Positions 1 through 12,200 of a stretch of DNA of 64,000 bases are shown piece after piece. The DNA is from Silene conica. Taxonomy: Eukaryota > Streptophyta > Magnoliopsida > Caryophyllales > Caryophyllaceae. The position numbers and the translations under genes were made by a program. Each line of letters starts with the position of its first letter. Within the stretch, counting starts at the first letter, position 1. The stretch spans positions 69,903,681-69,967,680 of the forward strand of contig CM055315.2 of NCBI GenBank assembly GCA_029255685.2. The letters run 5' to 3'. Below the pieces are notes generated by a model, which worked only from the letters and a program-made list of their open reading frames with translations, searched no databases and was not told the DNA's origin.

Positions 1-138
1 ATTTTGTCTCATTTTCAGTTTCCATTTACTGTCTTTTATCAAGTTTTATCCATTGGCCCTTCATCTATTTGAAAAGATTTTGCATGTCCTTTTGACTTTT
101 ATCTGAGTTCTTTTTTTGTCTCCCGTCAATCAATGCAG

Positions 139-3100
139 AAAAACATGGATGCTGTGCTTAGGGTTCTCGATGACATGAAAGAAGCAGATGTGAAACCAAA
201 TTCACAGACTTTCACCTACCTTATAAACAATTGTACACACGAAGAAGACGCTGTTAAGGTTGTGCCTTTGATAATACTCCCTCTGTTTTTTTTGTTTTTT
301 TCCCACTTTCCTTTTTCGCAAGTTCTTTTCTTTTCTTCTCACTTTTTCTTTCTTCTTTGCAAGTTTTTAATGACATTTTACTAAGTTCATCAGTTTCTAA
401 AAATTATAAGACATGCCAGTGAATCTAATTGTTCACTTTGAACCATTCAGCAACTGTTATTGCCAGTCTGCCATATCCTCCTACCCTTTCAAGTCTCTCA
501 CCTAAACACCATCAACCACCACTTTCTGCCTTCTTTCTGACCACCCAACCCTATTTAGTCAAGTAGAAATCACTGCGAAATTCTCCACCTTTCTCCTTCC
601 TCTGACCCAGTAGCGACTCACCACGCTGGCCACCATATCACTTTTCTCCTTTCCCTCCAATCTCAATTCCTCCATATAAGTATATAACCCTCTGAAAACC
701 TCCAAGACCTTCCACATCTAGAATTCTGACCGCCAATACATCGCTCTTCAATCTACTATTGGGTTCCTTGGCCACCTTTTCATCAAATATGGAAAGAGAA
801 CTTCTCTACTTCGCCTTGCTGACCCACAACACCACCTTCATTTTTCTCTGCTCACAGAATATTTTAGTACTCCCTCAGTTTTGTTGGCGACAGTGGTGGT
901 GGTTTCATGGGTAGTGGTGGGCTTGTAGATGGTGACGTTCAAGGTGTTTGGAGGTGCTTGAGGGTGATATGGATGTGGTGTTGTGATGTGGTTAAGGGTG
1001 GTCAGTGGGATGTTGATGTCGGTGGGGTTCAGTCGTCTAGGTAATGTCGTGGGTTGGTGGCGAGGTCGTGCCCGGTGGTGAGGGGGTTTAAGGGAGTTTG
1101 GTGAGGAGGAAAGGTAATGGAGGGTTGAAGGGCAGGTCTCTTTTCTTAAAGCAGGTTGACAAGCCAAATGTGTGAATAAAAGAAAACCGCTGGGAGTACT
1201 GTCTAATAAAATGTTAACGTAGTTCATCACTAAAGATACATATACCATCTGTCAGACTGTCACCTTCTGAGTGATGGTAAGCATAGCGATTTGTCACGGA
1301 GCGACTTCTCTCGACTCCCGCAAGCAAGCCACGCCCTGTGCGCCACCTGTCAACAGTCCGTCATTGTCGAGTCAGGCTTCCCAAATTGGCTCAACTTTGA
1401 GTCTCTCGTTTGTATGGCACCACGATCCAAGGATCGATGCCCGATATGCATACCATTTGGTTATCCCTCACACTTAGTTTTAATGCTAAGTGTTGTGGGA
1501 CGAAGGTTGGAGTGAAGAGAACTCTCAAGACATCACTAAAGCTTGAAGGGAACTCTTTACCACTCAAATGAAATGTACAATGCCTTGGTCTATTTATAGA
1601 CTTCCAATCCTACTTCTAAGCTCCTAGAAACTTCCACACAATTACATCATACAATTTCCGAAAACATTCTAGACCTTATTCTAGAACATTCTATACAATA
1701 TTTTCCGAGAATCAACTAGACACTTCCACACTACGCTAGAATATTCTAGACACCACTAGAATACTCTAGATTACTCTCCACTATTCTAGAATATTTCGGA
1801 CACATCTAAAATATACTAGAAGACTCTACCATCTTTTAGAAACTTCTAGTAGACTCCAGACAATCCGGGAAACCTCTAGAAAAGCATTGAATCTTCTAGG
1901 ATCCTCTGCCAAATGAGCCCATCAAGTGATTTAACCCGAACAAAGAATCGTATCCGCGTCAGTGAGTCACCATTCGTGACAGATTGCTTGCTTGTTTGCA
2001 ATGTCTACTGTACGATGATTAGAATGGTGTAGTTAACTTTATTGCATTTAGATAATCTTTAACTATTTGTATGAAGGGTTTGCTTTCTATTTCCAACTTC
2101 TACGGGACCCAAAGACTCACTATTGTTTGTCTTTTGAATATGTCGAAACTTAGCAAAATGGCTGACTAAACAAACACCACTTATATTGTGAAGTAATTAT
2201 GGGACAATGCATTTTAATGCAATTTTTATCGTGTAATCCAGAAATAGTTTTTTTTTGTGTTTTTGGCCTAAGTTAAGGTTGAAGGGGAGCCTTGACGCAC
2301 TGGTTAAGGTGTTGCTTTGTGACCACGAGTCCTGGAAGCGGCCTCTTGCCAAAATGGCAAGGGAAGGCTTGCTTCCATTACACCCTTGTGGTGGGGACCC
2401 TTCCCCGGACACTCGCCTAGCAAGGACGCCATCGTGCACTGGGCTGCCCTTATTTTGGCCTAAGTTAAGGTTGTGTAAATCCAACCCTCTCACCCCTACC
2501 TAGCCTCTGAAGCATGGTGTAATGTTAGTATTGAGATCAAGTGATTTCTGTCACTCGTTGTTACTCCTTTTAGTGGATTTTTGCTCTGATACTGGGTGGA
2601 CGGTGATGTCATAGTATATAGATCACTTATAGTCTTCAACAGTTTTGGGGCCTTTCGATAGGTTGTAAAATGTAAACATGTGAATTGGGTAGAACTCTTG
2701 ATAGTTCCTGATGGACTATAACTCTATAAGCCCATTCTGTAGGTGTATTCAGTAGTTTCAGAACTACGTTTTCATTCCATTTAAACATTTGGCGATGTAT
2801 TTTCCACCTTGACTTGTATGATTTAAAAAGTTCAATCAGCCTAGGATGCAAGTACTGGAGTTCCAGTGGGGAAATTAACATACTGAGATAATACTCGATA
2901 CAGTATTTGACTATCGCTTGTGCGAGTGTGTACTTTTAAATTTTTGTGAAGATATTTTGTTACAAATTTGACTGATATAGTCGTTTGCCTCCTTGGAGGG
3001 GATAAGTGGAGAGGGGATGGACGACAACAATATTACCATAATACCCCCGGGATCCCGCAAATTAGAGGGCTGGGTTCTGATGTACATAGCCGTATCCCTC

Positions 3101-6100
3101 TGCTCAGAGATAGGCTATTTCTAGATCACCGATAAGGAAAATTGTTTCAAATGACTACCCTGTACTACTTTACCATAATAGGAAGCATAACAGAATTAGT
3201 GAAGCATTTTGTTTTCGTAGTTGCTCTTTCAAGTACGAGTTTTACTCGTTTATGGAATTTTTTTCATTATTTCTCCTTGGCCTTCTTTTCAAAAACAATG
3301 AAAAAACTTTCTCCCCCTCACTTTCTCTCCAAATTAATCAAATTAGAACCAAATTGAGATGAAATTACTTTAGGGTTAATAAAGTTAGATATATGCAAAT
3401 TAGGTTGTGAGAAAGGGTGGCTAGGGTGGTGGAGGAGGCGGAGGTCGGTATCGGCCTTGCAGGGAGGCGAGGGAGAGGGGTGGTTGTCAGCAGTGCAAGG
3501 TGGCGACAGAGGATGGCAGCAGTTTGGGTGGGGCGGATCTGGGTGAGCATGGGGTTTGATTTCGGTGGGGTCTGGGCGGTTGGCGGTACCCTGCTGGTCT
3601 GGCCGACCAGTATGGACGGGGTGTGAAGGAGAGTGGCCGGTGGAGCAGTGGAGGGAGTGGAGCGGTGGTTGTGGATGCTAGTCAATGGGAGGGAGGAAGT
3701 TGAAAGAATTGATTAGATTGAGAAGAGATGTTGAAATGTTAGGGGTGAATTGGTCAATTTTATCCATGATTGAGTAAATCATGTTCATGATTGAGCACCA
3801 CCCTTTGTTTTATTCGGTCGCAATTAGACCTGTCAAATAGGTCGAACGGGCGGGTTGCGGGTCGGGTAGATACGGGTTCGGGTAAAATACGGGTCAGGTG
3901 TATTTCGGGTCGGGTAAAATACGGGTCAAGTCTATACGGGTTCCGGGTCGGGTTCGGGTAAAAATACGGGTCAATCAACATCTTTTCCTCTCATTTTTTA
4001 AAACATATTTTATATCGTAATTCCTACCCTTTATACGTTTTTATCCTTTTGCTCGTCTTAGTTAACTTAATTGTCACCATTTTTGCCCTCACCACCAACA
4101 TCACCATCGTTATCATCATCATCATCCTTACTAACTTGTTAAGTACGATAATGAGACTCAAATAAGTTAACAATGATGATGTGACATGTGATCTGAGGTG
4201 ATGACGTGGAAGTGTTGACGCGAAGTGCGGCTCAGTTCGACGTAATACGGTGAAAGTGACGGTTTGACATATATTTTGAGGTGATGATATGACATGTGGT
4301 CCTAGGCAATTATGTGGAATGAGTTGTAAGTGATAGTGTGGCACACATTTCGATGTAATGACGTGACATGTGGTCCGTCGAAATAATGAGGTGACAGTGC
4401 TAACGTGGAATGTAACTTGACGTACTATACTAAAAGTGACGACGTGACACACACTTCGATGTGATGACGTGGCATGTGGTTCGAGGTAATGAGTTGACGC
4501 TGCTGACGTGGAATGCAATTCGACGTACTAAGGTGAAAGTGACGGTGTGACACACACTTTGAGGTGATGACGTGGCATGTTGTTTGAGGTGATGACGTGG
4601 CATGTTGTTTGAGATGATGACGTGACATACCGCATATATATATACATATTTTTCCTCAAAAATTTATAAGTCATCAATACTTATTTGACATTGTATATTT
4701 TAAAAACGATGTATTGTCTTGACCCAACGGTCAACCCGCTGCGGGTCGGGTTTTGACCCGCTGTTTACGGGTCAAAACGGGTTCGGGTATCTTTCGGGTT
4801 CGGGTTGAAAAAACCGGGTCATTTACGGGTTATTTACGGGTCGGGTTACGGTCGGTTTTCGGGTCGGGTCAGGTTTTGACAGGTCTAGTCGCAATCCATT
4901 ACCAAAGAATAGCATTTTTAATGTTGGGGTTCACCTTTTCCCAGTTTCTTATGTTTTATCCGTAAACTGTCTTTGGGATTAGTGTGTGCACGAGGTGTTA
5001 ATCCCTAAATTTATTATAGTTTTACTTTCTTTTGTTTAACTTAATGTATCGGTGAAGAGAATTGCAATTTTTTTTGAGTGGTGATTGCCATTGAGTGAGT
5101 TTATCTTTACCCAAAGTCTGCTTTCACAGTAGAATTTAACTTTTTTTTTGCGTATACCATTCTAAGTCTAACTTTGCATTGTCTCCTAAGTCCTACCGTA
5201 TATTTTAACGTTCCCTTTAGGTATCTGTTAAAGTGGCAGTTGTATAAGGACTTTGTTTTTTATTTGTAAGCTAGGTGGTCCGTTAATTTCTTTACGAAGC
5301 TGATGTTATAAGGTATGGCTATTCTGAGTAGCATTCACATCTATCAAAGTTATATGATACTTGTAGGAAGGTGTTCTCTTGGTAAATAATGACAAATCTT
5401 TCTCTTTATTTGAAGTTTGTATGCATGTCTTTTCACAAAGCTCTGTATGTTGCTTGACAATACCCTACTGCATGTGATGCAACTCTTTTTGGTCATGAAG
5501 ACGATAATTTTAATCCTTTTCTATTCTCAAATCAATTCTTGCGTTAATTTGTTCTGCAGTACTATGAAGAACTGAAGCTCGCTGGTGTTCAAGCTACTAA
5601 ACATGTTTTCACGGCACTTGCAAAGAGATATGTTTCTTCTGGCCAACTTGAGAAGGCCAAGGAGGTAAATTTTACGAGTGTACAACATCCATTTTGCATA
5701 GCTAACTTCAATTCGTAACATTTTCGATATGCACTAAACTGCTCAAGCTTAATGTTTGTATTGATTAATTAGTGAACCATACAAGGAGTAGTAATTTTAG
5801 GAAGCTTCCCCTAGCTTTTATTGTTTCTTTATGTGCTTTAATAATACGTAGTATATATTTTCTATGAAAACAAAGAAGGATATTGTATCTTACCCTGTTC
5901 CATGATTTTCTTTTAAATTTTTTTCGTACCAGGTTCTCCTCGACAAACGGATACCAGTGAAGTACTTAACTGACATTCAAAGTGCTCTTATTTCTTCCCT
6001 TGCAAGTCGTGGGGAGATGATGGATGCTTTGGACATCTACGAGGACATGAAACGAAACGGTTCTTATTTAGAACCAAAGGCTGTAGTATCTCTTATTGTA

Positions 6101-7999
6101 AGTTCTATTTTTGTTTTAGATGTGCCTTTCTGGGGACGTGATCAACCTTTTTTGGTTGAAACCTACTAAATGTATTCTGTCTTTTGCAGGAAAACCAGCA
6201 GTTTGAAGGAAAATTGAACTTGTTGCTTGGATGGCTTGAGGAATTAAATGATGCTGCTCCACACTACTGGGTTGAGGGTTGCTGCGGGGTTATTCTATAC
6301 TGTATTAGAGAAAGTAATCTAAGGTGGGTCTTTTAACATCCCAACCAAGCATGTGGCCAGTGTCGATTGTGTGTTTGATAGGTTGATTCATTTTTGTTGT
6401 GTAGGTCTGCTGTTGATTTGCTGAAGAAACTTGCATCTAAATGCCAGGATGATGAGCTATCTCAAGAATTCATATTTGATGCGGTATTGCCTGTTATCAC
6501 CTCACCTTTCCCAAATGGCCAAATCGAGATATAGGTCATATACCCTATAGTCTCAATTGTTTTATGACCTAATTGCATTCAATTTTCTTGTTAGGTATTT
6601 TCACAAATAGCGGATATGAAGTCTCCTGATTTGCAGATTGGCACAGATCTGCTTGTTGCTATTAGAAAAGATCTTAATCTTCGCCCTTCACGTAAATGCC
6701 TTGATTTTCTTCTCAGTGCTTGTGTCAGTTGCAAGGATCTTCAGAAAGCTCAGTTGGTTTGGAACGAATATGAGATAGCTGGCCTTCCTCATAATATTTT
6801 AAGTTTGTTAAGGTATGTCTGCGTAACGTATTTCACTTTAATTCATGTAAAGAATATGAATGATCATTAGACTTTGGATAACGGACTTCTAACAAAGCCA
6901 TTGAAACGTATCCTTCACCTGTAACTGTTTGAATGAAGTTGTTTTGTACAAGTAATAGCTTTGCTGTCTTTCTCCTCCCTGTTAAATATATAGTAGCGTG
7001 TGCGACTTTCCTGCTTCAAATGCATTTCTTTTGAAAAATACAGCATAAAATGCTATTGTTAGGGACTGAGTATCTAGTACAGTATTACCTACCCATTTTT
7101 TTTAGACAATTAGTGACTGCTAATTGCTTATTGATCCACCTGCCAAAAAATGGTTATTAATCCATATTCATCAGTTTATAGACTTAAGGAATAAAGAATA
7201 TGGTTATGAATTCCTCCGTGGTATTTACGTGTTTGGAACCAAGTTAGAAATGGTGACATAAAACTTTACTGTCGTGCTCCACCAGCAGAGTAGTGACTAT
7301 GCAGACCATATCCCTTTCTGGTGGATCGTCACCCCAGTGTCCCAGTATACTTAAAAATTAGTCAATCGGGAGGATATTTAGTATATTACTGTGCCTTCTA
7401 TAAGCCCACTTTTAGTGTTTGCTCTTTCCCTTGCTCTTTTAGTGGTAGTAACAGCTAAGGGGTTTGAGAATTGAGAGAGACAGGGATGGGTGAGATTAGT
7501 GTAGCAGTGCTCATCGGTGCATTATGCCGCTATCATAATTCATGATGTCATTGAGCCGGCACTAATCCATCTTCCTGCACCTAGTAATATATTATAGTTC
7601 CTTATATTTACATATCAAAGTATCAGTGATAAAATAATTTAGATTCTCAGTGGAATAAAACAAATCGACATTTATTGAGCTGGAGCATGATGGATAAAGC
7701 AAACATTGCTTTATGAAGTAAGAGTAGCAGTTATCGAAACATCGGTGGCAGCCTATCATCCTGCATTTAGTAATATTATGGTTTGTTTTGACAGGATGTA
7801 CCAGGCATATCTGGCTTCGGGGCACTTTGAAGAGGCTACAGAATTTCTTAGTGGGATACCGAGGGATGATGACCATGTTCGATCTATAATCCATGCATGC
7901 CAGGTGAGTTATGGAAAACAGAAGGAAGCGGAAAAGAAGAATTATGGAAGACGAAAGAAAACGGAACAAAAAAAAAGAAAAAAGGCTAAGAAAACATAG
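139..7999 (+). CDS. Pentatricopeptide-repeat protein, 3' part (seven exons)
   Basis: Exons read from GT/AG borders and phase: 139-258, 5560-5664, 5933-6097, 6190-6323, 6405-6483, 6595-6812 and 7795-7999. All phases agree, giving 341 residues to a TAG at 7997-7999; the 5' part lies outside the window. The first exon encodes a P-type PPR (VLRVLDDMKEADVKPNSQTF), and further helix-turn-helix pairs follow (for example YYEELKLAGVQATKHVFTAL and KCLDFLLSACVSCKDLQKAQ). PPR proteins bind organellar RNA; this one resembles, from memory, the mitochondrial At4g04790/At4g21880 type. The last exon ends in a lysine-rich tail. A good donor (CAG/GTGAGT) at 7904 would drop that tail and lead to an unseen exon, so the C-terminus is uncertain. 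The 5.3-kb intron 259-5559 is swollen by transposons. Sure of PPR identity, less sure of the exact orthologue. Confidence 0.85.
870..1196. mobile_element. Stowaway-like MITE in the PPR intron
   Basis: Both ends read CTCCC inward from a TA: TACTCCCTCAGTTTT on the left and, reverse-complemented, TACTCCCAGCGGTTTTC on the right. A flanking TA dinucleotide on each side (868-869, 1197-1198) fits the Tc1/mariner (Stowaway) target duplication. The interior is GGT/GTGG-rich and non-coding. The inverted repeats are imperfect, so this is a probable rather than certain call. Confidence 0.45.
1292..1981 (-). mobile_element. Probable small solo LTR (690 bp)
   Basis: The segment begins TGTCACGGAG and ends CATTCGTGACA, a TG...CA-type terminus with matching inverted ends, and GATT flanks both sides (1288-1291, 1982-1985). 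Read on the minus strand it has promoter order: a GAANNTTC-rich stretch (1620-1900), then a TATAAATAG-type box near 1586-1596, then a leader. No coding remains are inside, which fits a solo LTR fossil left by recombination. The family is unresolved; ONSEN-like Copia elements are a possible comparison because of the heat-shock motifs. It lies in a host intron opposite to the direction of the PPR gene. Confidence 0.5.
1624..1900 (-). promoter_or_regulatory. Heat-shock-element-like cluster upstream of a TATA box
   Basis: Alternating GAA and TTC triplets spaced by two bases recur here. The clearest is TTC-TA-GAA-CA-TTC at 1679-1691, and others lie near 1626, 1739, 1784, 1837 and 1890. In plants, nGAAnnTTCnnGAAn arrays are bound by heat-shock factors. 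They sit just upstream, on the minus strand, of the TATA-like box near 1590. Function is inferred from the motif pattern only. Confidence 0.5.
2282..2452 (+). mobile_element. Au-like tRNA-derived SINE
   Basis: A 171-bp unit begins GGGAGCCTTGACGCACTGG, an A-box-like region, has a degenerate B box (near 2325) and ends with the characteristic CCCTTCCCCGGAC...GTGCACTGGGCTGCCCTTA. This matches the widespread plant Au SINE as I recall it. It is framed by a perfect 21-bp target-site duplication (2261-2281 and 2453-2473), so the insertion borders are exact. It lies in the PPR intron in the same direction as the gene. Confidence 0.85.
3825..4887. mobile_element. Non-autonomous hAT element with subterminal CGGGT repeats
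   Basis: The ends are inverted: TAGACCTGTCAAA at 3825 and TTTTGACAGGTCTA at the right. The 8-bp target duplication GTCGCAAT is perfect (3817-3824 and 4888-4895). TAGnnnTGnCAA ends with 8-bp duplications are diagnostic of hAT elements. Behind each end lie many GGGTCGGGTA or ACGGGTC units, the position of hAT subterminal transposase-binding repeats. There is no transposase reading frame. The middle is a TGACG-rich array (see the separate entry). Confidence 0.85.
4175..4630. repeat. Degenerate tandem array with TGACGTGG cores inside the hAT element
   Basis: Phrases such as GATGACGTGGCATGTGGTT and GTGACGGTGTGACACACTT recur in diverged units over about 450 bp. Open frames on the minus strand across it are a by-product of the repeat, not a gene. 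TGACGTGG resembles plant bZIP sites (G/C-box hybrids); any binding is inference. Confidence 0.6.
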
Positions 8000-8309
8000 T
8001 GGGAGCAAGACGAGAGTAATTATATATATTAAAAAGCATTGAAAATGAAGTTGGTGAGAGGCAAAGCTGTTTTGCTCACAAATGCTACCTCCATGTTTTC
8101 CCGTTTAGTAATATCTGCCATTATTGTAGAGGAAAATTGAAAAAGGAGGCAAAATGATAGAAGTGGCTGGATGAACTTGTTTTAGAGTTAATGATTTAAT
8201 GAGTTATAACCCACATTGGCATATTGTTTTGAAGATCCAAGTGCAGCAGTGGAATGATGTTTTGTAGCAAGAAGAGGTAGCTTCAATTCCTTAATTTTGT
8301 CCTGCAAAT

Positions 8310-8338
8310 GCCTGCCTGCCTGCCTGCCTGCCTGCCTT
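8310..8338. repeat. (GCCT)7 microsatellite
   Basis: Seven tandem GCCT tetranucleotides in the 3' flank of the PPR gene. Confidence 0.9.
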
Positions 8339-8430
8339 GTCATTCCATAAACCTAAGAATCATATCATTATAAACCACATTGGCATCAAGAAACAATACT
8401 TAGTACTATATAAGGAAAATTAGTGTCTTG

Positions 8431-8457
8431 CTTGTGACAGATACTATCCGTCACAAG
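8431..8457. repeat. 27-bp near-palindrome CTTGTGAC...GTCACAAG
   Basis: The arms CTTGTGACAGATA and TATCCGTCACAAG differ at one base. Similar arms (TTGTGACGGG...CCCGTGACAA) occur at 47104-47128, so this is a dispersed motif, probably part of a small inverted-repeat transposon family. Confidence 0.6.
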
Positions 8458-8827
8458 TTGAAGATGGATATTTCCCTCCCACAAGAAAGCAACTCTTTTT
8501 ATCCAAGAAATCTGAGAAAATATAATTCCTTGCTTTCTACGTAATTGCATCTGCAGTGCAATCAATCTCTTTTGCTCTTAGGGTTTGTTTGTGTCTGCAT
8601 GGTGGTTGCTTTTCAACCAATTGTTAGCTGCTACTTGTTTTTTCACATATATCAAAACAACAAAAAACAAACGCTTCGTCTCCAACAAAAATCTTTACTC
8701 CTGTAGCTTCATATATAATCATTTTTTAACTGCTTTGGAAGTTCAATCGTCTCTGCATGTAACTCATTTCCACCAATGTTTTGAGCTTGCCTTATTTGTC
8801 TGAGATTTCCAATCTTTGTTTTCGTTA

Positions 8828-9150
8828 GAGCAAGTGCAATGGAAGAACTTTATATAAAGTTCTTCCTTTGGCATGTCATATTTTGACAATCTCAATAATT
8901 AAGAACATTTTATCACAATGGAAAACCTCATATAAAGTTCTATAATCCATAACTAATTGATTAATTTAATTAATTGGTTAATTGTTCATTGGAACTCACA
9001 AGATTTTCTTGTTTTTTGAAAGAACTTGGTTCTTCTTTTCAAACCAAGTTTGTCAATTTAAGAACAAACTTTTGTTTGCAATGGAACAAACTTTATTTTA
9101 AAGGTTTGTTTTGACAAACTCAACACAAAAACCTCCCATTGCAATTGCTC
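8828..9150. mobile_element. PIF/Harbinger (Tourist-like) MITE
   Basis: The 323-bp element has inverted ends GAGCAAGTGCAATGG and CCATTGCAATTGCTC. It is flanked on both sides by TTA (8825-8827, 9151-9153), the 3-bp target duplication typical of PIF/Harbinger elements. The interior is AT-rich and carries several self-complementary AGTTCTT/AAGAACTT stretches; it has no coding capacity. Confidence 0.85.
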
Positions 9151-9290
9151 TTAGCTTGTCTTTCTCTATTTAAGCTTCCGTTTAACCTGAATTCCAATTC
9201 TCAACAATAATCCTTCTAAGTTCAACTGGAAGAAGAAAAAATATAGGTTCTTCTCTCAAAATAAAAAAAAATCAATATCAAAGAGAGAGT

Positions 9291-12200
9291 ATGAGACCTT
9301 TATCTAATCTCTCATCCGGAAACAATGATATCCCTACAAACGTTAACATTAATCCAGCCTATTTTATGGAGAGTAATCAAAGCCAAGGCTCGGAAGGGGT
9401 GCGGGGAGGGGTTAGTAGTGTTAATGACCGATCTCATGGTCACCCTCAATAGACTAATCGGTCTTACAACCATAACCACGTGCAACCATAACCACATGCA
9501 TGAGGGTGTTGATCATGCGCATGCATTTAATGGGATGCATGCAGATGAGACTCAGTCTTATGCAGAATTAGGATCACAATGATTTTTTAGGCAGAATCCT
9601 AATGAACCTTTTTGGCTTCCTGATGAAGATGATCCTAATTGGCGGTTAACTAGAACACGGTCTGTCTGCGTCCCTACTCCCTCACACCCAAGGACCCCAC
9701 CGTGAGGTTAAAGAAGAACAAAAGAGAAAGAAAAAACGAGAAAGAGCAGCCCATCACTATGACTACATTATTGCTGACTCTATTGTGCTGTGGAAGCAAT
9801 GTCTCTTGGGATATTTGCTTGATTACAGGCTCTTTGATGCTCCGATATTGAATGACTACATTAGAAGGTATTGGCTCACGAGGGGATCAGTCACGGTTTA
9901 TCAAATGGAGGATTTCTATGTTTTTCAGTGTGCGGATCAGGATGATTTAAAAGAGTTACTGGATAGAAGTGTGGTGAACTTTAAAGGGCGATGAAGGTTT
10001 TGGCCAGGTGGGAAGAGGGCTTTGTTCCGAAGACAGTTCGTTTCCCTTATGCATGTTTGTGGGTAAGAATTTGTAGTTTACCTTTTGAATTTATTACTGT
10101 TAAAATTGCTGAAATTATTGGTACTCTTATTGCAGAACAATTTCAAGTGGAAGAGTTTGACACAATTTCACCAAATGACTACTTACGTATTAGGGTTTGT
10201 GTCCATCTCAATAAGCGTTTTGTCCCTGGCTGTTTTCTTATGACTCCAGATGGTTTTTTAGTATGAATCCAATTCAAATATGAAAAGGTCTTTAAATACT
10301 GTGTAAGATGCGGTAAAATGGGTCATAAGGTTTCTAGATGTACGATAAATAACTTAGCTATTGTGTCTAATATGAATGGGTATATTGAGGGTGTCATAGA
10401 TAAGGGTTTGCGGTGTATCAAACAACTGAGGAGTATGGAATGTTTAATTTGGACCTAACTGCCCTTCCAAATACGACAAAATATGTTACTTCAAGGATTT
10501 CGTTCGGTGAACAAGGGGGACGTATAACACATGCTGATTATTATTTGGAGAGAGTGGTAGACTTTGATCTGGGTGATACTAGTGGGGGAAGGATTTTTCC
10601 AGGAAGGAGATTTAGGCGAGGGGAGCAACTTTTTACGAGGCTTGTTGTTTTTCCATGCCCCTCTCCCTCCACCTTCACCTGTATCTCAACAATTTTAGGG
10701 TGATGAAGAATTGGAAATGGGGGATGTGGGAGTGCATTAGAATGCTGATACTGATGTTATTAATGGTGATGAAGTGAGGGTGGGTGATGGGTAATGCACT
10801 GGGGTTAATATGGAAGGTAGAACAGAATATCAGTCACAGGATCACATGGATAGAATTCCAGGTCGGGTTGGGTTACAGGGCAACATGCAAGATCAAGAAC
10901 ACCGGTCGAGGATGATAATGGAGGCTATCTAGCAGGCGGCAACTTTACCGCAGTCTGGTCAGGCTTATTCAAATGATTCTCAGATTATTTGGAGAGATAG
11001 GGAGTTGTTTCCTCTCTTTGATATGAATAGGGAGATTAGTCGTTTTATTGATAATAGATTGCATGATGATCATAATATTGCTCGTGCTGAGGATCACTAT
11101 TATGGGTATAATCAAGCGTTTACAATTCCTGATGGGTTACCTACAGTTCATCAGGCACCATGGTCTCCATCCAATGAGATTCATTCAAATTCAGATAATG
11201 GTGTTGGGAATTGTGTCCTCAACAATAGTGCGATCACATAATTAAATCTCATGACGAGAATACGCAAGGGATGATTCGAAATTATATAGTCAACTGACCA
11301 ACATTAATCGGTAATGATTGGTAGCTAGCTAGAGTTTGACATTACTGTCGTATGACGGTGGTGGCCAGTTGATCCCTTTAGGTCACACCTATAGGAGAAT
11401 TCCTTTAATTGATAAATTGATCAAATGTATATTGATACGAGTTGATCACATTCCTTAAAATTGAATATCGAGAAATCAGAGGTTAAATCTTAATGTAAGA
11501 TATATATTGAAATTGAAACGTGTCAATTCTCTAATATTAATCGATGTTTATGAAACGTCGGAATTAGAATGAAATGGGTTTGTGGTTATTACAAATGTTG
11601 TAAATCGTGTTGACGATTATTGAAATGACATTTTATAAAATCGTAATTACGAATTACTAGGTCGATTTGTTAAATATGATTTAATTAACTTATAAATAAT
11701 ATTTATTTGATAAATATGTATTTTAAATTAATACAATTCTTTTATGCTGTGACATGTTGCATGTAACACATAAAATTGTACAAATGACATTTTTGTAAAA
11801 TGGAAGTCCATTTTAAGTTGAGGGTGCCGGTTTTGGGGTGGTGATTAAGGAAGTGTTTTGTGAATTAAATACACAAAACACAATCATTAAGACATACCTT
11901 GAAACTATTACCTAGAGCTACTCTATATGCATGGGTAAGTTCAAAACCCTCTTTTTGGCTTCCCTATGGTGGCTTACGGCACACCTCACCCAACCGCATC
12001 AAAATGTGAATTGTTCACATTCTTATTCATTCATTCATTCAACCTTATGAATTTTCTAGTGCGAGAAAATCTTAAAAATCCTCTCTAATATTATAACATA
12101 TATAATATTCATAATTTAAATACTATAATTGTTATAGTATTGGTTTTAATTATTCTAATAAGATTAGAATATAATTTTAAGGAAACCGAGTTCTATCACC

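Larger units (their letters stand above)
8000..8827. other. 3' flank of the PPR gene, no gene seen
   Basis: AT-rich sequence without a supported reading frame. It contains a short GCCT microsatellite and a near-perfect palindrome, listed separately. Part of it is probably the 3' UTR of the PPR transcript. Confidence 0.5.

Noticed and set aside
3380-3720. G-rich stretch with open frames on both strands (69 and 106 residues)
   Set aside because: Simple GGTGG/GAGGC composition keeps both strands open; no domain and no splice context in the host intron.
4024-4628. Two overlapping minus-strand open frames (164 and 67 residues, rich in His, Ser and Thr)
   Set aside because: They lie across the degenerate TGACG array of a hAT element and repeat with it; no domain and no codon bias.
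3840-4870. GGGTCGGGT runs resembling telomere repeats
   Set aside because: They are hAT subterminal repeats bounded by inverted tips and an 8-bp target duplication; the plant telomere unit is TTTAGGG.
8140-8190. A short extra terminal exon for the PPR gene (RKIEKGGKMIEVAG then stop)
   Set aside because: It follows an AG and fits the phase, but it is tiny and without family support; reading through the donor to TAG at 7999 is simpler.
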